Assembly (NCBI RefSeq): GCF_001294455.1 | Contig: NZ_LIKT01000009.1 | Coordinates: forward strand, 1 to 64,000 | Direction: 5' to 3' | DNA: 64,000 nt | Source of the DNA: Phaeobacter sp. 11ANDIMAR09 | GTDB taxonomy: Bacteria > Pseudomonadota > Alphaproteobacteria > Rhodobacterales > Rhodobacteraceae | In this document: piece by piece, positions 8,871-17,024 of the stretch | Layout: the number at the start of each line of letters is the position of its first letter | Position numbering within the stretch: position 1 is the stretch's first letter | Notes under the pieces: generated by a model | The model's input: only the letters and a program-made list of their open reading frames with translations | What the model was told of the DNA's origin: nothing | Databases searched by the model: none | Program-made: the position numbers and the translations under genes

Positions 8871-9992
8871 ATGGCGTTCGAAATAGGCATTGGCCCAAAC
8901 AACCGAAAATCCGTCTATTTTGACGCGACCGTTGCTGATGGTGTGGCGTGCTTCTCTATTTATAATCATATGCTTATCCCGGCTCATTTTGGAAACCCAC
9001 AAGCTGAGTATGATAGCCTGATGAACGGCGTCACGATGTGGGACGTCGCAGCCCAGCGCCAGGTGGAGGTTTCTGGGCCAGATGCCGCGCGGCTTATTCA
9101 ATATTTGACCACTCGCGACATTAGTAAGACCAAAACTGGCCAAGGACGCTACGTTCCGATCTGCAATCACCAAGGCCAGCTGATCAATGATCCGGTTTTG
9201 TTGAAGCTCGCGGCTGACAGGTATTGGCTCTCAATAGCGGACAGCGATATAGAGCTGTGGGCAAGCGCCATTGCAGCTGAGCGCAATTGGGATGTGCAGG
9301 TGTTTGAACCGGACGTTTCTCCGCTCGCAATCCAAGGCCCATTGGCCAAAGAGCTGGTTGCGGATCTCTTTGGCGATTGGGTCCAAGAGCTGACGTATTT
9401 TGGCTTCAAGCAAACTGAACTGCAGGGAATCCCGCTTGTGCTAGCGCGGTCTGGCTGGTCCAAGCAAGGCGGCTATGAGTTGTATCTGCAAGACGGTACG
9501 CGTGGCGTTGAACTGTGGAACATAGTTAAGGCAAAAGGGTCTGCCTACGGAATTCGCCCCGGCGCGCCCAACGATCTAGAGCGTATCGAAAGCGGGTTGG
9601 TTTCATACGGAGCCGATGGGCGTTTGCAAGCGAACCCCTGTAATCCGTTCGAAATATCTTTGGGCAAGTTGGTTGATTTTGACAAAGCAGATGACTTCGC
9701 CGGGAAAGCAGCCCTTCAGAAAATCAAGACAGACGGCGCGAAGCGCAGGCGTGTTGGCTTTGTTATCTCTGGCGCGCCGGTCCCTGCCTGCCAGAACTCT
9801 CTGGACGTGCAAACCGCAAGCGGGAATACTGTGGGTACCCTAAGCGAATTTGTATTTTCCTACCGGTTTTCAAAGAACATCGGTGTTGGAATGATCGCGA
9901 TGGACATCGGGAATGATGCCACAGATTTGGTAATTCAATTGAACGGGGAAACCCGTCAAATTTCGGTTGAGCCGTTGCCCTTTTCTTTTTAG
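8871..9992 (+). CDS. DmdA-like GcvT-family methyltransferase (candidate DMSP demethylase)
   Basis: The 373-residue protein belongs to the GcvT/aminomethyltransferase fold. It resembles roseobacter DMSP demethylase DmdA more than glycine-cleavage GcvT in segments recalled from that family: IYNHMLIPAHF, MWDVAAQRQVEVSGPDA, YWLSIADSDIELW, EPDVSPLAIQGP and ARSGWSKQGGYELY. DmdA moves a methyl group from dimethylsulfoniopropionate to tetrahydrofolate. GGAGAGATTAC gives a good ribosome site. A divergent Lrp regulator adjoins it. A related demethylase of another substrate is equally possible. Codon usage looks A/T-richer than neighbours, hinting at acquisition. Confidence 0.6.
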   Translation: MAFEIGIGPNNRKSVYFDATVADGVACFSIYNHMLIPAHFGNPQAEYDSLMNGVTMWDVAAQRQVEVSGPDAARLIQYLTTRDISKTKTGQGRYVPICNHQGQLINDPVLLKLAADRYWLSIADSDIELWASAIAAERNWDVQVFEPDVSPLAIQGPLAKELVADLFGDWVQELTYFGFKQTELQGIPLVLARSGWSKQGGYELYLQDGTRGVELWNIVKAKGSAYGIRPGAPNDLERIESGLVSYGADGRLQANPCNPFEISLGKLVDFDKADDFAGKAALQKIKTDGAKRRRVGFVISGAPVPACQNSLDVQTASGNTVGTLSEFVFSYRFSKNIGVGMIAMDIGNDATDLVIQLNGETRQISVEPLPFSF

Positions 9993-10155
9993 CTAACGGC
10001 ATAGGAAGCGACCATTCGAACTGGTGCAGCGAATTCAATTAAAGCCCGCAGAGCCGCCATTGTTGCTCTGCCAGCACAGGGGTCCGTTTCGAGAACCTCC
10101 AGCTCCAACAGTCGGCTTTCTTTCGCTCCCTCTGGACCTCGCTCCACAGTTTCCC

Positions 10156-10179
10156 TATATAAACAGTCGGATTAACTGT
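10156..10179 (+). promoter_or_regulatory. Promoter/operator candidate before the SufT-like gene
   Basis: A TATATAAA-like -10 region lies directly beside an inverted repeat ACAGT-CGGATTA-ACTGT at 10163-10179, immediately upstream of the ribosome site AGGGA. The position fits a repressor operator. The cognate regulator is unknown. Confidence 0.3.
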
Positions 10180-10190
10180 CAGGGACCGAC

Positions 10191-10553
10191 ATGACCAACG
10201 CTTCCGAACCGCTCGAAGGCACGCCGCTGATTGCGCCGTCTTCTGTTGAACACCCGCTTTTCGATCAGATCGTTGCGGCCTGCCGTTCTGTCTATGACCC
10301 TGAAATTCCGGTCAATATCTACGAGCTCGGTCTGATCTACACCATCGACATCACGGATGAAAATGACGTGCAGATCATCATGACCCTCACCGCGCCCGGC
10401 TGCCCCGTTGCCGGTGAAATGCCGGGCTGGATCGTCGATGCGGTCTCGCCTGTGGCAGGCGTCAAATCCGTTGACGTCGAAATCACCTGGGAGCCGCCCT
10501 GGGGCATGGAGATGATGTCGGACGAGGCCCGTCTTGAGCTGGGCTTTATGTAA
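10191..10553 (+). CDS. SufT/MIP18-family (DUF59) iron-sulfur assembly protein
   Basis: The 120-residue cytoplasmic protein carries the DUF59 signature [20 protein letters not shown] and [17 protein letters not shown], with the conserved Cys of the TAPGCP motif. It ends in the typical [19 protein letters not shown]. This family helps deliver or mature Fe-S clusters. AGGGA precedes the ATG. In many alphaproteobacteria the gene sits at the end of a suf operon. Here no sufBCDS is present, but an IscA-type carrier lies 1.5 kb downstream on the same strand. Confidence 0.88.
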   Translation: MTNASEPLEGTPLIAPSSVEHPLFDQIVAACRSVYDPEIPVNIYELGLIYTIDITDENDVQIIMTLTAPGCPVAGEMPGWIVDAVSPVAGVKSVDVEITWEPPWGMEMMSDEARLELGFM

Positions 10554-10601
10554 GTTCACGCTGCGCACAACGGCCATCAGAGGTCACAAAAGCTTCACCG
10601 G

Positions 10602-10641
10602 ATCGCGGCAAAGGTTTTACCTTTCGCCGCGATTTCTCTTT
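10602..10641 (+). terminator. Intrinsic terminator after the SufT-like gene
   Basis: ATCGCGGC-AAAGG and CCTTT-CGCCGCGAT form a 13-bp stem with a single bulged base and a short TTTTA loop (10602-10632). TTTCTCTTTT follows. Confidence 0.75.
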
Positions 10642-10669
10642 TGAAAATCAACTTCTTTGGAGACTTCCC

Positions 10670-11896
10670 TTGCGCAACCTCATTGCCCTTACGCTGACCG
10701 CCGTCACCCTGGCGCCTGCCGCCTCGGCGCTTGACACTCCCCCCGCAGATGCCAGCCTCAGCTATGGTCCGCGCCCGGCCTATCTGATCAGCCTGCTTCC
10801 CGAGGGTGATTTGAAATCCAAACTGCAGTCCTGCGCCGCACAGACACCTGTCCGCAGCAGCTTCTCCATCGGCCACCGCGGCGCGCCGCTTATGTTTCCC
10901 GAGCATACCGTGCAATCCAATGTCGCCGCCGCACAGATGGGCGCTGGCATTCTGGAATGCGATGTGACCTTCACCAAGGATCTGGAACTGATCTGCCGCC
11001 ACGCGCAAAACGATCTTCACACCACCACCAATATCCTGACCACCGATCTGGCCGAGACCTGCATTACGCCGTTCTCTCCGGCCAAGGGCGACAGCCCTGC
11101 CACAGCTGAATGCCGCAGCTCGGACATCACCCTGGCGGAGTTCCGCAGCCTGACGCCCAAGATGGACAGCTTTGACAAAAGCGCGGCCACCGCAGCGGCC
11201 TCACAGGGCGGCGTCGCGTCCTGGCGCAGCACCCAGTACGCAGATGGCGCCACCGCCATGACCCATGCCGAAAGCATCGCCCTGTTCAAATCGCTCGGCG
11301 CAAAATTCACCCCCGAGCTCAAGTCCCCAGCCGTCGAGATGCCCTTTAACGGATTCTCCATGGAGGACTACGCGCAAAAGCTGATCAATGAGTACAAATC
11401 CGCCGGCATCCCTGCATCGGATGTCTGGGCCCAGAGCTTTGATCTCGAAGTGGTGAAATACTGGATCGAGAATGAGCCCGCGTTTGGCGCTCAGGCGGTC
11501 TATCTGGATGGTCGCTACAATGGCGAGACGCCCCTCGACCCCAGCAACCCCGATAGCTTCAGCCCAAGCATGCAGGAGCTGGCTGATATGGGCGTGAACT
11601 ATATCGCGCCGCCGATGTGGTTCCTGGTCACGCTTGAAGATGGCAAAATGGTGCCCTCGGCCTATGCCAAGGAAGCCAAGGCGGCCGGACTGAAGCTGAT
11701 CACCTGGACCCTGGAGCGCTCAGGCCCCCTGACCACGGGTGGCGGCTGGTATTTCCAGAGCGTGCAGCCCGCTGTCAGCAATGCCTCCAGCTACTACGAG
11801 ATCCTCGATGTTCTGGCACAGGACGTCAAAATCGAAGGTATCTTCTCAGACTGGCCCGCCACCGTGACCTATTATGCAAATTGCATGGGGCTTTAA
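10670..11896 (+). CDS. Secreted glycerophosphodiester phosphodiesterase
   Basis: The 408-residue protein begins with a signal peptide ([20 protein letters not shown], cleavage before LDTPP), so it acts in the periplasm. The GDPD active-site motifs are [14 protein letters not shown] and [20 protein letters not shown], giving the HR...E..D...H set. Later [11 protein letters not shown] and the ITWTLERSG region fit the TIM barrel. It should hydrolyse glycerophosphodiesters to glycerol-3-phosphate and an alcohol, supplying phosphate or carbon. The start is a TTG at 10670 with GGAG nine bases upstream; no in-frame ATG would retain the signal peptide. Confidence 0.88.
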   Translation: MRNLIALTLTAVTLAPAASALDTPPADASLSYGPRPAYLISLLPEGDLKSKLQSCAAQTPVRSSFSIGHRGAPLMFPEHTVQSNVAAAQMGAGILECDVTFTKDLELICRHAQNDLHTTTNILTTDLAETCITPFSPAKGDSPATAECRSSDITLAEFRSLTPKMDSFDKSAATAAASQGGVASWRSTQYADGATAMTHAESIALFKSLGAKFTPELKSPAVEMPFNGFSMEDYAQKLINEYKSAGIPASDVWAQSFDLEVVKYWIENEPAFGAQAVYLDGRYNGETPLDPSNPDSFSPSMQELADMGVNYIAPPMWFLVTLEDGKMVPSAYAKEAKAAGLKLITWTLERSGPLTTGGGWYFQSVQPAVSNASSYYEILDVLAQDVKIEGIFSDWPATVTYYANCMGL

Positions 11897-11928
11897 GGTC
11901 CTCGCAAGCCATAAGAGCTAGGATTTTG

Positions 11929-11960
11929 ACGGGCCACATCATCCCCCTGTGGCCCGTTTT
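11929..11960 (+). terminator. Intrinsic terminator after the glycerophosphodiesterase gene
   Basis: A perfect 10-bp stem ACGGGCCACA / TGTGGCCCGT, nine-base loop, is followed by TTTT at 11957-11960. Confidence 0.8.
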
Positions 11961-12031
11961 GCCGTTCAGCCCTCTTGAGCCCGCGCCCCTGCGCGCCTAG
12001 ATAGGGTGTAACGCGCGCATTGGAGACACTT

Positions 12032-12391
12032 ATGTTCGGCATTCCCGGCAAACAGGCTGTGACAATCACCCCGAAGGCTGCGGCCCAGATCACCAAGCTG
12101 ATGACCAGCGGTGGCCACGCAGGCCTGCGCATCGGCGTCAAAAAGGGCGGCTGTGCCGGCATGGAGTATACCATGGAATATGTCGACGAGCCGGACCAGA
12201 ACGACGAGGTCGTCGAACAGGATGGTGCCAGGGTTCTGATCGCTCCCATGGCACAGATGTTCCTCTTTGGCACCGAAATCGACTATGAGACATCTCTGTT
12301 GGAGAGCGGCTTTAAGTTCAACAACCCAAATGTCTCTGAGGCCTGTGGCTGTGGCGAATCCATCAGCTTCAAGGATGTGCCAAGCCTCTAA
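12032..12391 (+). CDS. IscA/SufA/ErpA-type iron-sulfur carrier
   Basis: The 119-residue A-type carrier has the three conserved cysteines, in KKGGCAGMEYTMEY and in the C-terminal EACGCGESISF. It accepts Fe-S clusters from a scaffold and passes them to apoproteins. GGAGACACTT lies directly before the ATG at 12032. A TTG four codons earlier is open but overlaps this ribosome site. No isc or suf operon surrounds it, so it probably works with the unlinked suf system. Whether it is sufA or erpA cannot be decided here. Confidence 0.9.
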   Translation: MFGIPGKQAVTITPKAAAQITKLMTSGGHAGLRIGVKKGGCAGMEYTMEYVDEPDQNDEVVEQDGARVLIAPMAQMFLFGTEIDYETSLLESGFKFNNPNVSEACGCGESISFKDVPSL

Positions 12392-12493
12392 CCCCCAGGC
12401 ACCTCGTCCCCTGCAGCCGACCGACCTTTGCCCGATTGCCTCCCCCTGCCCCCAGTGCTACCACGGGGCCAGATTTTGAGCAGGGAGCATAAG

Positions 12494-13243
12494 ATGCGGC
12501 AGAAATTGGCAGCGGGCAATTGGAAGATGAACGGCACTGGCTCGGATCTGGCAGAGCTCGCAGAGCTGATCCAAAGCCAGGGCACCGCAACATCAGAGCT
12601 GATGATCTGCCCTCCCGCCACACTGTTGTCTCGCGCGGCAGACCTGGCCCAGAACAGCGCCCTCACCATTGGCGCACAGGACTGCCACAGCGAACAGGCA
12701 GGCGCCCATACCGGTGACATCTCTGCTGCTATGTTGAAAGAGGCCGGCGCCACGGCCGTCATTCTGGGCCATTCCGAACGCCGCGCGGACCACAGTGAGA
12801 GCAGCAATACCGTCGCCGCCAAGACCCAGACAGCCTGGGCCCATGGCCTCACCGCCTTGGTCTGCCTGGGCGAAACCCTGGATGAGCGCGAGGCGGGCGA
12901 CACCTTAAAGGTTGTTGGGGACCAGCTCGCAGCCTCACTGCCCGAGGGAGCAACCGGCGCAAATACCGTCCTCGCCTATGAACCGGTCTGGGCAATCGGC
13001 ACCGGCAAGATCCCCAGCCTGGCCCAAATCGCCGAGGTGCATGACTTTCTGCGAGCTGAGCTAACCACAAGATTTGGCCCCCAAATGGCCGAAGCCACCC
13101 GCTTGCTCTATGGTGGCTCCGTCAAACCCGGCAATGCCGCCGAGATCTTTGCGACCTCCAATGTCGATGGGGCCCTGGTCGGCGGCGCCAGCCTCAAGGC
13201 AGCAGATTTCTCCCCTATCATCGCCGCCCTCGACGCGAGCTGA
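12494..13243 (+). CDS. tpiA: Triose-phosphate isomerase
   Basis: The 249-residue glycolytic enzyme interconverts dihydroxyacetone phosphate and glyceraldehyde-3-phosphate. Motifs: QKLAAGNWKMNG (Asn/Lys active-site pair), VILGHSERR (catalytic His), LAYEPVWAIGTGKIPS (catalytic Glu and loop 6), and LYGGSVKPGNAAEI with LVGGASLKA (phosphate loops). GGGAG precedes the ATG at 12494. A longer frame from 12428 has no family similarity. A strong bidirectional terminator follows. Confidence 0.97.
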   Translation: MRQKLAAGNWKMNGTGSDLAELAELIQSQGTATSELMICPPATLLSRAADLAQNSALTIGAQDCHSEQAGAHTGDISAAMLKEAGATAVILGHSERRADHSESSNTVAAKTQTAWAHGLTALVCLGETLDEREAGDTLKVVGDQLAASLPEGATGANTVLAYEPVWAIGTGKIPSLAQIAEVHDFLRAELTTRFGPQMAEATRLLYGGSVKPGNAAEIFATSNVDGALVGGASLKAADFSPIIAALDAS

Positions 13244-13257
13244 CCCTCTCTTTTCAT

Positions 13258-13310
13258 TTGGCCCCAAATATCCCGGGGGAGCGCCCTTGGGGCGCGGGGG
13301 CAGAGCCCCC
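13258..13310. repeat. Intergenic repeat element with CCCCAAATA box and GC-rich hairpins
   Basis: The box CCCCAAATATCCCGGGGGAG is followed by two perfect small hairpins, GCGCCC/GGGCGC (13281-13295) and GGGGGC/GCCCCC (13296-13310). The same box, with a few changes and a different hairpin, recurs near 31291 and 48706, always just after a gene. This looks like a dispersed REP-like element. Confidence 0.5.
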
Positions 13311-13327
13311 TCCCTGCCCGCCGAACA

Positions 13328-13358
13328 AAAACGCCCCGGATCTCTCCGGGGCGTTTTT
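13328..13358. terminator. Bidirectional terminator between tpiA and dctM
   Basis: AAAACGCCCCGGA and TCCGGGGCGTTTTT form a 13-bp stem with a TCTC loop, with A-run on the left and T-run on the right. It serves the convergent tpiA and TRAP operons. Confidence 0.88.
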
Positions 13359-13387
13359 ATCTGTCTCACTCAAGCCTCAGCAGCCTG

Positions 13388-14806
13388 CTAGTTGGTGATA
13401 ATCTCCGGCCCCATCAGAGCATTGGGGATCAAGGTACTCAGGGACGGAATATAGGTGACCATGATCAGGAAGACAAAGAGCACAGCGAGGAAGGGCAAGG
13501 CTGCCCGGACCACTGACATCATCGGCATACCTGCCACCCCGGAGGTGACAAAGAGGTTGAGCCCCACTGGCGGCGTGATCATGCCAATTTCCATGTTAAC
13601 CACCATGATGATGCCCAGATGGATCGGATCGATCCCCAGCTCGATGGCGATGGGGAAGACCAGCGGTGCCACGATCACCAGCAATCCTGATGGCTCCATG
13701 AACTGGCCACCAATCAGCAGGATCACATTGACCACAATCAGGAACATCACCGGGCCAAAACCCGCCGAAAGCATGGCATTGGCGATATGTTGCGGCACCT
13801 GTTCATCCGTCAGCACATGCTTCAGGATCAGGGCATTGGCGATCACGAACATCAGCGTCACCGTCAGCTTGCCAGCATCAAACAGCGCCTTCTTGGTGTC
13901 CTTGTGCCCCCAGACCGTCAGCAAGGCCATGGGCGCCTGAAACACCGAACGCCGTGGCGCCTGATCTGTCTCGGCCAGGGGTCCCATATCGCGATAGACA
14001 AAGGTGGCGACAAAGAAGGCATAAACTGATGCCACCGCGGCCGCTTCTGTTGGGGTAAAGATCGCGTCTTCCTTGTAGAGCCCCAGTTCAGCGGAATACC
14101 AGGGGTAGCCATAGATGCCGACCATGATGATCACGATCAGGAACAGCCCCCAAAAGGCCTCACGGAAGGAGGCGCCAACCTCGCCCCAACCGGCCCAATT
14201 GCCCTTTGGCATGTTCTTGATGCGGGCAATCACATAGATGGTCACCATCAACATCAGACCTGCCAGCAGGCCCGGAATAATCCCCGCCAGGAACATCCGC
14301 CCAACAGATACATCCACCGAGGCGGCATAGACCACCATGACGATTGAGGGCGGGATCAAAATGCCAAGTGTCCCTGCATTGCAGATCACCCCGGCGGCAA
14401 ACTCCTTGGTATAGCCCGCTTGGCGCATCGCTGCGATCACGATCGACCCAATGGCCACAACCGTGGCAGGCGAAGAGCCGGAGAGCGCGGCAAACATCAT
14501 ACAGGCAAAGACACCGGCAATGGCCAGACCACCTTGGAAATGGCCGACGCAGGCGATGGAAAAGCGAATGATCCGCTGCGCCACACCGCCCGTGGACATA
14601 AAGGTTGAGGCCAGGATGAAGAACGGAATGGCCAGCAAGGTGAAATGGCCTTCAAAGGCTTCGAACAAAGTGCCCGCAACTGAGGCCAGTGAGCTGTCGG
14701 AATAGATCAGCAGAAACAATACCGAGCTGAGGCCGAGCGAAATGGCAATTGGCACCCCGATCAGCATCAGGCCAATCACCATGGCAAAGAGGAAAATTAC
14801 GTCCAT
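13388..14806 (-). CDS. dctM: TRAP transporter large permease, DctM type
   Basis: This 472-residue inner-membrane protein has about 12 hydrophobic helices and the DctM family pattern, for example MLIGVPIAISLGLSSVLFLL, GSSPATVVAIGSIVIAAM and MVVNMEIGMITPPVGLNLFV. With DctQ it forms the sodium-coupled permease receiving substrate from the periplasmic DctP. Its start shares one base with the dctQ stop (TAATG). A central soluble insertion of about 60 residues (VATFVYRDMGPLAETDQAPR onward) separates two helix groups, as in several C4-dicarboxylate DctMs. Confidence 0.93.
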   Translation of the reverse strand: MDVIFLFAMVIGLMLIGVPIAISLGLSSVLFLLIYSDSSLASVAGTLFEAFEGHFTLLAIPFFILASTFMSTGGVAQRIIRFSIACVGHFQGGLAIAGVFACMMFAALSGSSPATVVAIGSIVIAAMRQAGYTKEFAAGVICNAGTLGILIPPSIVMVVYAASVDVSVGRMFLAGIIPGLLAGLMLMVTIYVIARIKNMPKGNWAGWGEVGASFREAFWGLFLIVIIMVGIYGYPWYSAELGLYKEDAIFTPTEAAAVASVYAFFVATFVYRDMGPLAETDQAPRRSVFQAPMALLTVWGHKDTKKALFDAGKLTVTLMFVIANALILKHVLTDEQVPQHIANAMLSAGFGPVMFLIVVNVILLIGGQFMEPSGLLVIVAPLVFPIAIELGIDPIHLGIIMVVNMEIGMITPPVGLNLFVTSGVAGMPMMSVVRAALPFLAVLFVFLIMVTYIPSLSTLIPNALMGPEIITN

Positions 14807-15486
14807 TAGTTTTCTCCCTCGGTCGCGCGGGCCCGGGCTTCGTCCATTTCGTCTTCGACCTCATGGCTGGCGACCAGCCGATCTGCATCCCCGCGCAGCA
14901 CTTGCAACGCGGCCTGAGCAAAGCGGACCACCAGCAATAGCATCGACAGCGGCAGCACCACATAGGGCACCACTTTTGGCAGTTTCTCATAGGAATCGCC
15001 GTAGTTGATCAGATCTTCCAGAAACCGAAACATCCCAATCATCGGCACATCCTGCACCTCATAAAAGCTCTGGCTGCGCGCCTTCATATCAAAACCGGTG
15101 GGGAACCAACGCCCCGAGGTCGGCGGCAGATCGGCAAAGACCGCCCAATAGTCATAGGCCCCCTTAAGCAGCAGCAGCGAAAACAACAGGCAAGCTCCGG
15201 CTGCAATCAGCGCCACAACTTTGCGTGGACCTGGGCTCAGAATGTTGACAATGGCATCCACGCCCAGATGGGTATGGGTCTTGACCGCATAGGCCGCGCC
15301 CAAAAGCACCAGCCAAGCAAACAGGAAAACGGTCAGCTCCAGCGCCCATAGAATGTTGGAGTTAAAGGCAAAACGCGCGATCACATTGGCAAATGTAATC
15401 AACGTCATCAGCCCCAGAAGCAACGCAATCAGCGTCTCTTCCAATGTGTTGATAAACCCGGACAGGCCGGTTCTTGCCCCCGACAT
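14806..15486 (-). CDS. dctQ: TRAP transporter small permease, DctQ type
   Basis: The protein of about 226 residues has four membrane helices, including LIALLLGLMTLITFANVIAR, WALELTVFLFAWLVLLGAAY and VVALIAAGACLLFSLLLLKG. It carries the DctQ signature KTHTHLGVDAIVNIL. A loop of about 50 residues between helices 3 and 4 is longer than average. The start at 15486 has GGGGTG upstream; an ATG two codons earlier is equally possible, while a longer frame into the intergenic hairpin is not credible. It is cotranscribed with dctM. Confidence 0.88.
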   Translation of the reverse strand: MSGARTGLSGFINTLEETLIALLLGLMTLITFANVIARFAFNSNILWALELTVFLFAWLVLLGAAYAVKTHTHLGVDAIVNILSPGPRKVVALIAAGACLLFSLLLLKGAYDYWAVFADLPPTSGRWFPTGFDMKARSQSFYEVQDVPMIGMFRFLEDLINYGDSYEKLPKVVPYVVLPLSMLLLVVRFAQAALQVLRGDADRLVASHEVEDEMDEARARATEGEN

Positions 15487-15591
15487 AGTCATCACCCCGA
15501 TAATGTTGAGAAAGAGTAGGATCAGGCGGCGGATCCCCACGCCGCCTGAAGGTCCGGTGAGTCCCGGTCCCTGGGGACCACCTCTCCGGAT

Positions 15592-15617
15592 GCGGCCCGC
15601 CAATTGGGCGGGGCCGC
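15592..15617 (-). promoter_or_regulatory. Intercistronic hairpin between dctP and dctQM
   Basis: GCGGCCCGCC and GGCGGGGCCGC form a strong GC stem with one bulge and a short loop in the 148-bp dctP-dctQ gap. On the transcribed strand no T-run follows. It therefore probably acts as an mRNA-stabilising or partial-readthrough element keeping binding protein above permease. Confidence 0.45.
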
Positions 15618-15634
15618 GTGTTAGATCCAATCAA

Positions 15635-16636
15635 TCAGTGATTGGCATTGATCGCTTGCGCGGCGTCAATCTTGTCCTGACCTACGTCACCAGCAAACTG
15701 CTCCCAGACGGGCTTCATGGTATCAACCCAGGCCTGACGCTGTTCGGCATCCAAGCTGCGCACTTCACCGCCGGCCGCGATGATGGCGTCCTTGGCTTCA
15801 TTGTTGACCTGCGTGGACTCGGCGTTGCGGGTCTGGGTCACTTCGCCCAGGATCTGCAGGAACTGCTCACGCACTGGCGCATCCAGGCTTTCCAGCCAAT
15901 CAACATTGGTCACAACCAGATAGTCAATGATGCCGTGGTTGGTTTCAGTGACACCGTCCTGAACTTCAAAGAACTTCTTGCCGTAGATGTTGGACCAGGT
16001 GTTTTCCTGACCATCAACAACACCCTGCTGCAGCGCGCCGTAGACTTCCGAGAAGGCCATCTTCTGAGGGCTGCCACCAATGGCTTCCATCTGGGCCACC
16101 AGCACATCCGAGGACTGCACGCGGAACTTCAGACCATTGGCATCCGATGGTGCGACCAGCGGAACATTGGCCGACATCTGCTTCATGCCATTGTGCCAAT
16201 AGGCCAGGCCCTGCAGACCGCGGCGCTGCATGCTGTCGAGCAATGCCTGGCCATCCTCAGAGGCCTGGAACGCGTCAACCGCATCAATGTTTTTGAACAT
16301 GAAGGGCAGATCAAAGAGACGGAATTCTTTGGTGAACTTTTCGAACTTTGACAGCGACGGTGCTGCCAGCTGAACGTCCCCCTGCAACATGGCTTCCAGT
16401 ACCTTGTTGTCATTGTAGAGAGTCGAGTTTGGATAGACTTCCAGGCACATGGTGCCGTTCATCTCGTCATTGATGCGCTGTTCCAGCAGGGAGGCCGCAA
16501 TCCCCTTTGGGTGCTTGTCCGTGTTGGTCACATGGCTGAACTTGACAACGATCTCACCGTCATCACAGGCCGCGCTTGCGGCACCTGCGGTTACTGTCAG
16601 GGCCATCGCGGTGGCTGCGGCAGTTACAAATTTCAT
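15635..16636 (-). CDS. dctP: TRAP transporter substrate-binding protein, DctP type
   Basis: The 333-residue periplasmic protein has a signal peptide MKFVTAAATAMALTVTAGAA with an ASA-A cleavage region. Typical DctP segments are present: VVKFSHVTNTDKHPKGIA, FRLFDLPFMFKNIDAVDAF, and GLKFRVQSSDVLVAQMEAIG with the substrate-carboxylate Arg. VVDGQENTWSNIYGKKFFE is also typical. The start at 16636 has GGGAGGACAGAAT upstream. It is the first gene of dctPQM. Linkage to dctBD and close similarity of motifs point to C4-dicarboxylates as substrates, an inference from family. Confidence 0.93.
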   Translation of the reverse strand: MKFVTAAATAMALTVTAGAASAACDDGEIVVKFSHVTNTDKHPKGIAASLLEQRINDEMNGTMCLEVYPNSTLYNDNKVLEAMLQGDVQLAAPSLSKFEKFTKEFRLFDLPFMFKNIDAVDAFQASEDGQALLDSMQRRGLQGLAYWHNGMKQMSANVPLVAPSDANGLKFRVQSSDVLVAQMEAIGGSPQKMAFSEVYGALQQGVVDGQENTWSNIYGKKFFEVQDGVTETNHGIIDYLVVTNVDWLESLDAPVREQFLQILGEVTQTRNAESTQVNNEAKDAIIAAGGEVRSLDAEQRQAWVDTMKPVWEQFAGDVGQDKIDAAQAINANH

Positions 16637-16726
16637 ATTCTGTCCTCCCAGAAGAAAATCCTGAACCCCGCCCAAACGGGGCTTCCCCCTCAGGATTGCC
16701 AGTTGCGAGACTTTGCTCAAGAAGTG

Positions 16727-16732
16727 ATTATA
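16727..16732 (-). promoter_or_regulatory. Consensus -10 (TATAAT) upstream of dctP
   Basis: On the minus strand a perfect TATAAT occurs 91 bp upstream of the dctP start, with no recognisable -35 hexamer 16-18 bp further up. This suits an activator-dependent housekeeping-sigma promoter. A competing sigma-54-like site nearby has wrong spacing. Confidence 0.4.
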
Positions 16733-16818
16733 ATTTGTTAGAAACTTCGATGGTTTGCATATTTTTCAACCAGTTGCTTGAAACCCAATCTGGTCGCCCC
16801 CATGTGAGTGTTGCCGTT

Positions 16819-16836
16819 TGTGCGAAATTTCGCACA
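16819..16836. promoter_or_regulatory. Perfect palindromic operator 1 upstream of dctP
   Basis: TGTGCGAAATTTCGCACA is an 18-bp perfect palindrome, about 95 bp upstream of the putative -10. It shares its TGTGCG half-sites with the second site 32 bp away. Its likely ligand is the adjacent DctD. Confidence 0.65.
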
Positions 16837-16848
16837 GGGTTTTCCGAG

Positions 16849-16870
16849 GTTGTGCGGATTTTCGCACAAC
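16849..16870. promoter_or_regulatory. Palindromic operator 2 upstream of dctP
   Basis: GTTGTGCG-GATTTT-CGCACAAC has perfect 8-bp arms. Its centre is 32 bp, about three helical turns, from operator 1, so dimers would bind on the same DNA face. No gene or other feature was seen in the rest of 16637-17024. Confidence 0.65.
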
Positions 16871-17024
16871 TTCGGCTGGTGAACCATTCGCAAGGAATCG
16901 CCCTTCGCCGCCACACCTTTGGCAAGTGTTCAGCAGCCGCCCACATAGCAAGACAGCTCCACCAATAGGACAGCCGAAATCAGATTTGGATGTGGGCCAG
17001 TTTAGCCAATGCGGTTTGCCCCAG

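Noticed and set aside
16755-16775. Sigma-54-like promoter (TGG...GC) upstream of dctP
   Set aside because: The spacing between GG and GC is 11 bp instead of the strict 10, and the adjacent DctD lacks GAFTGA.
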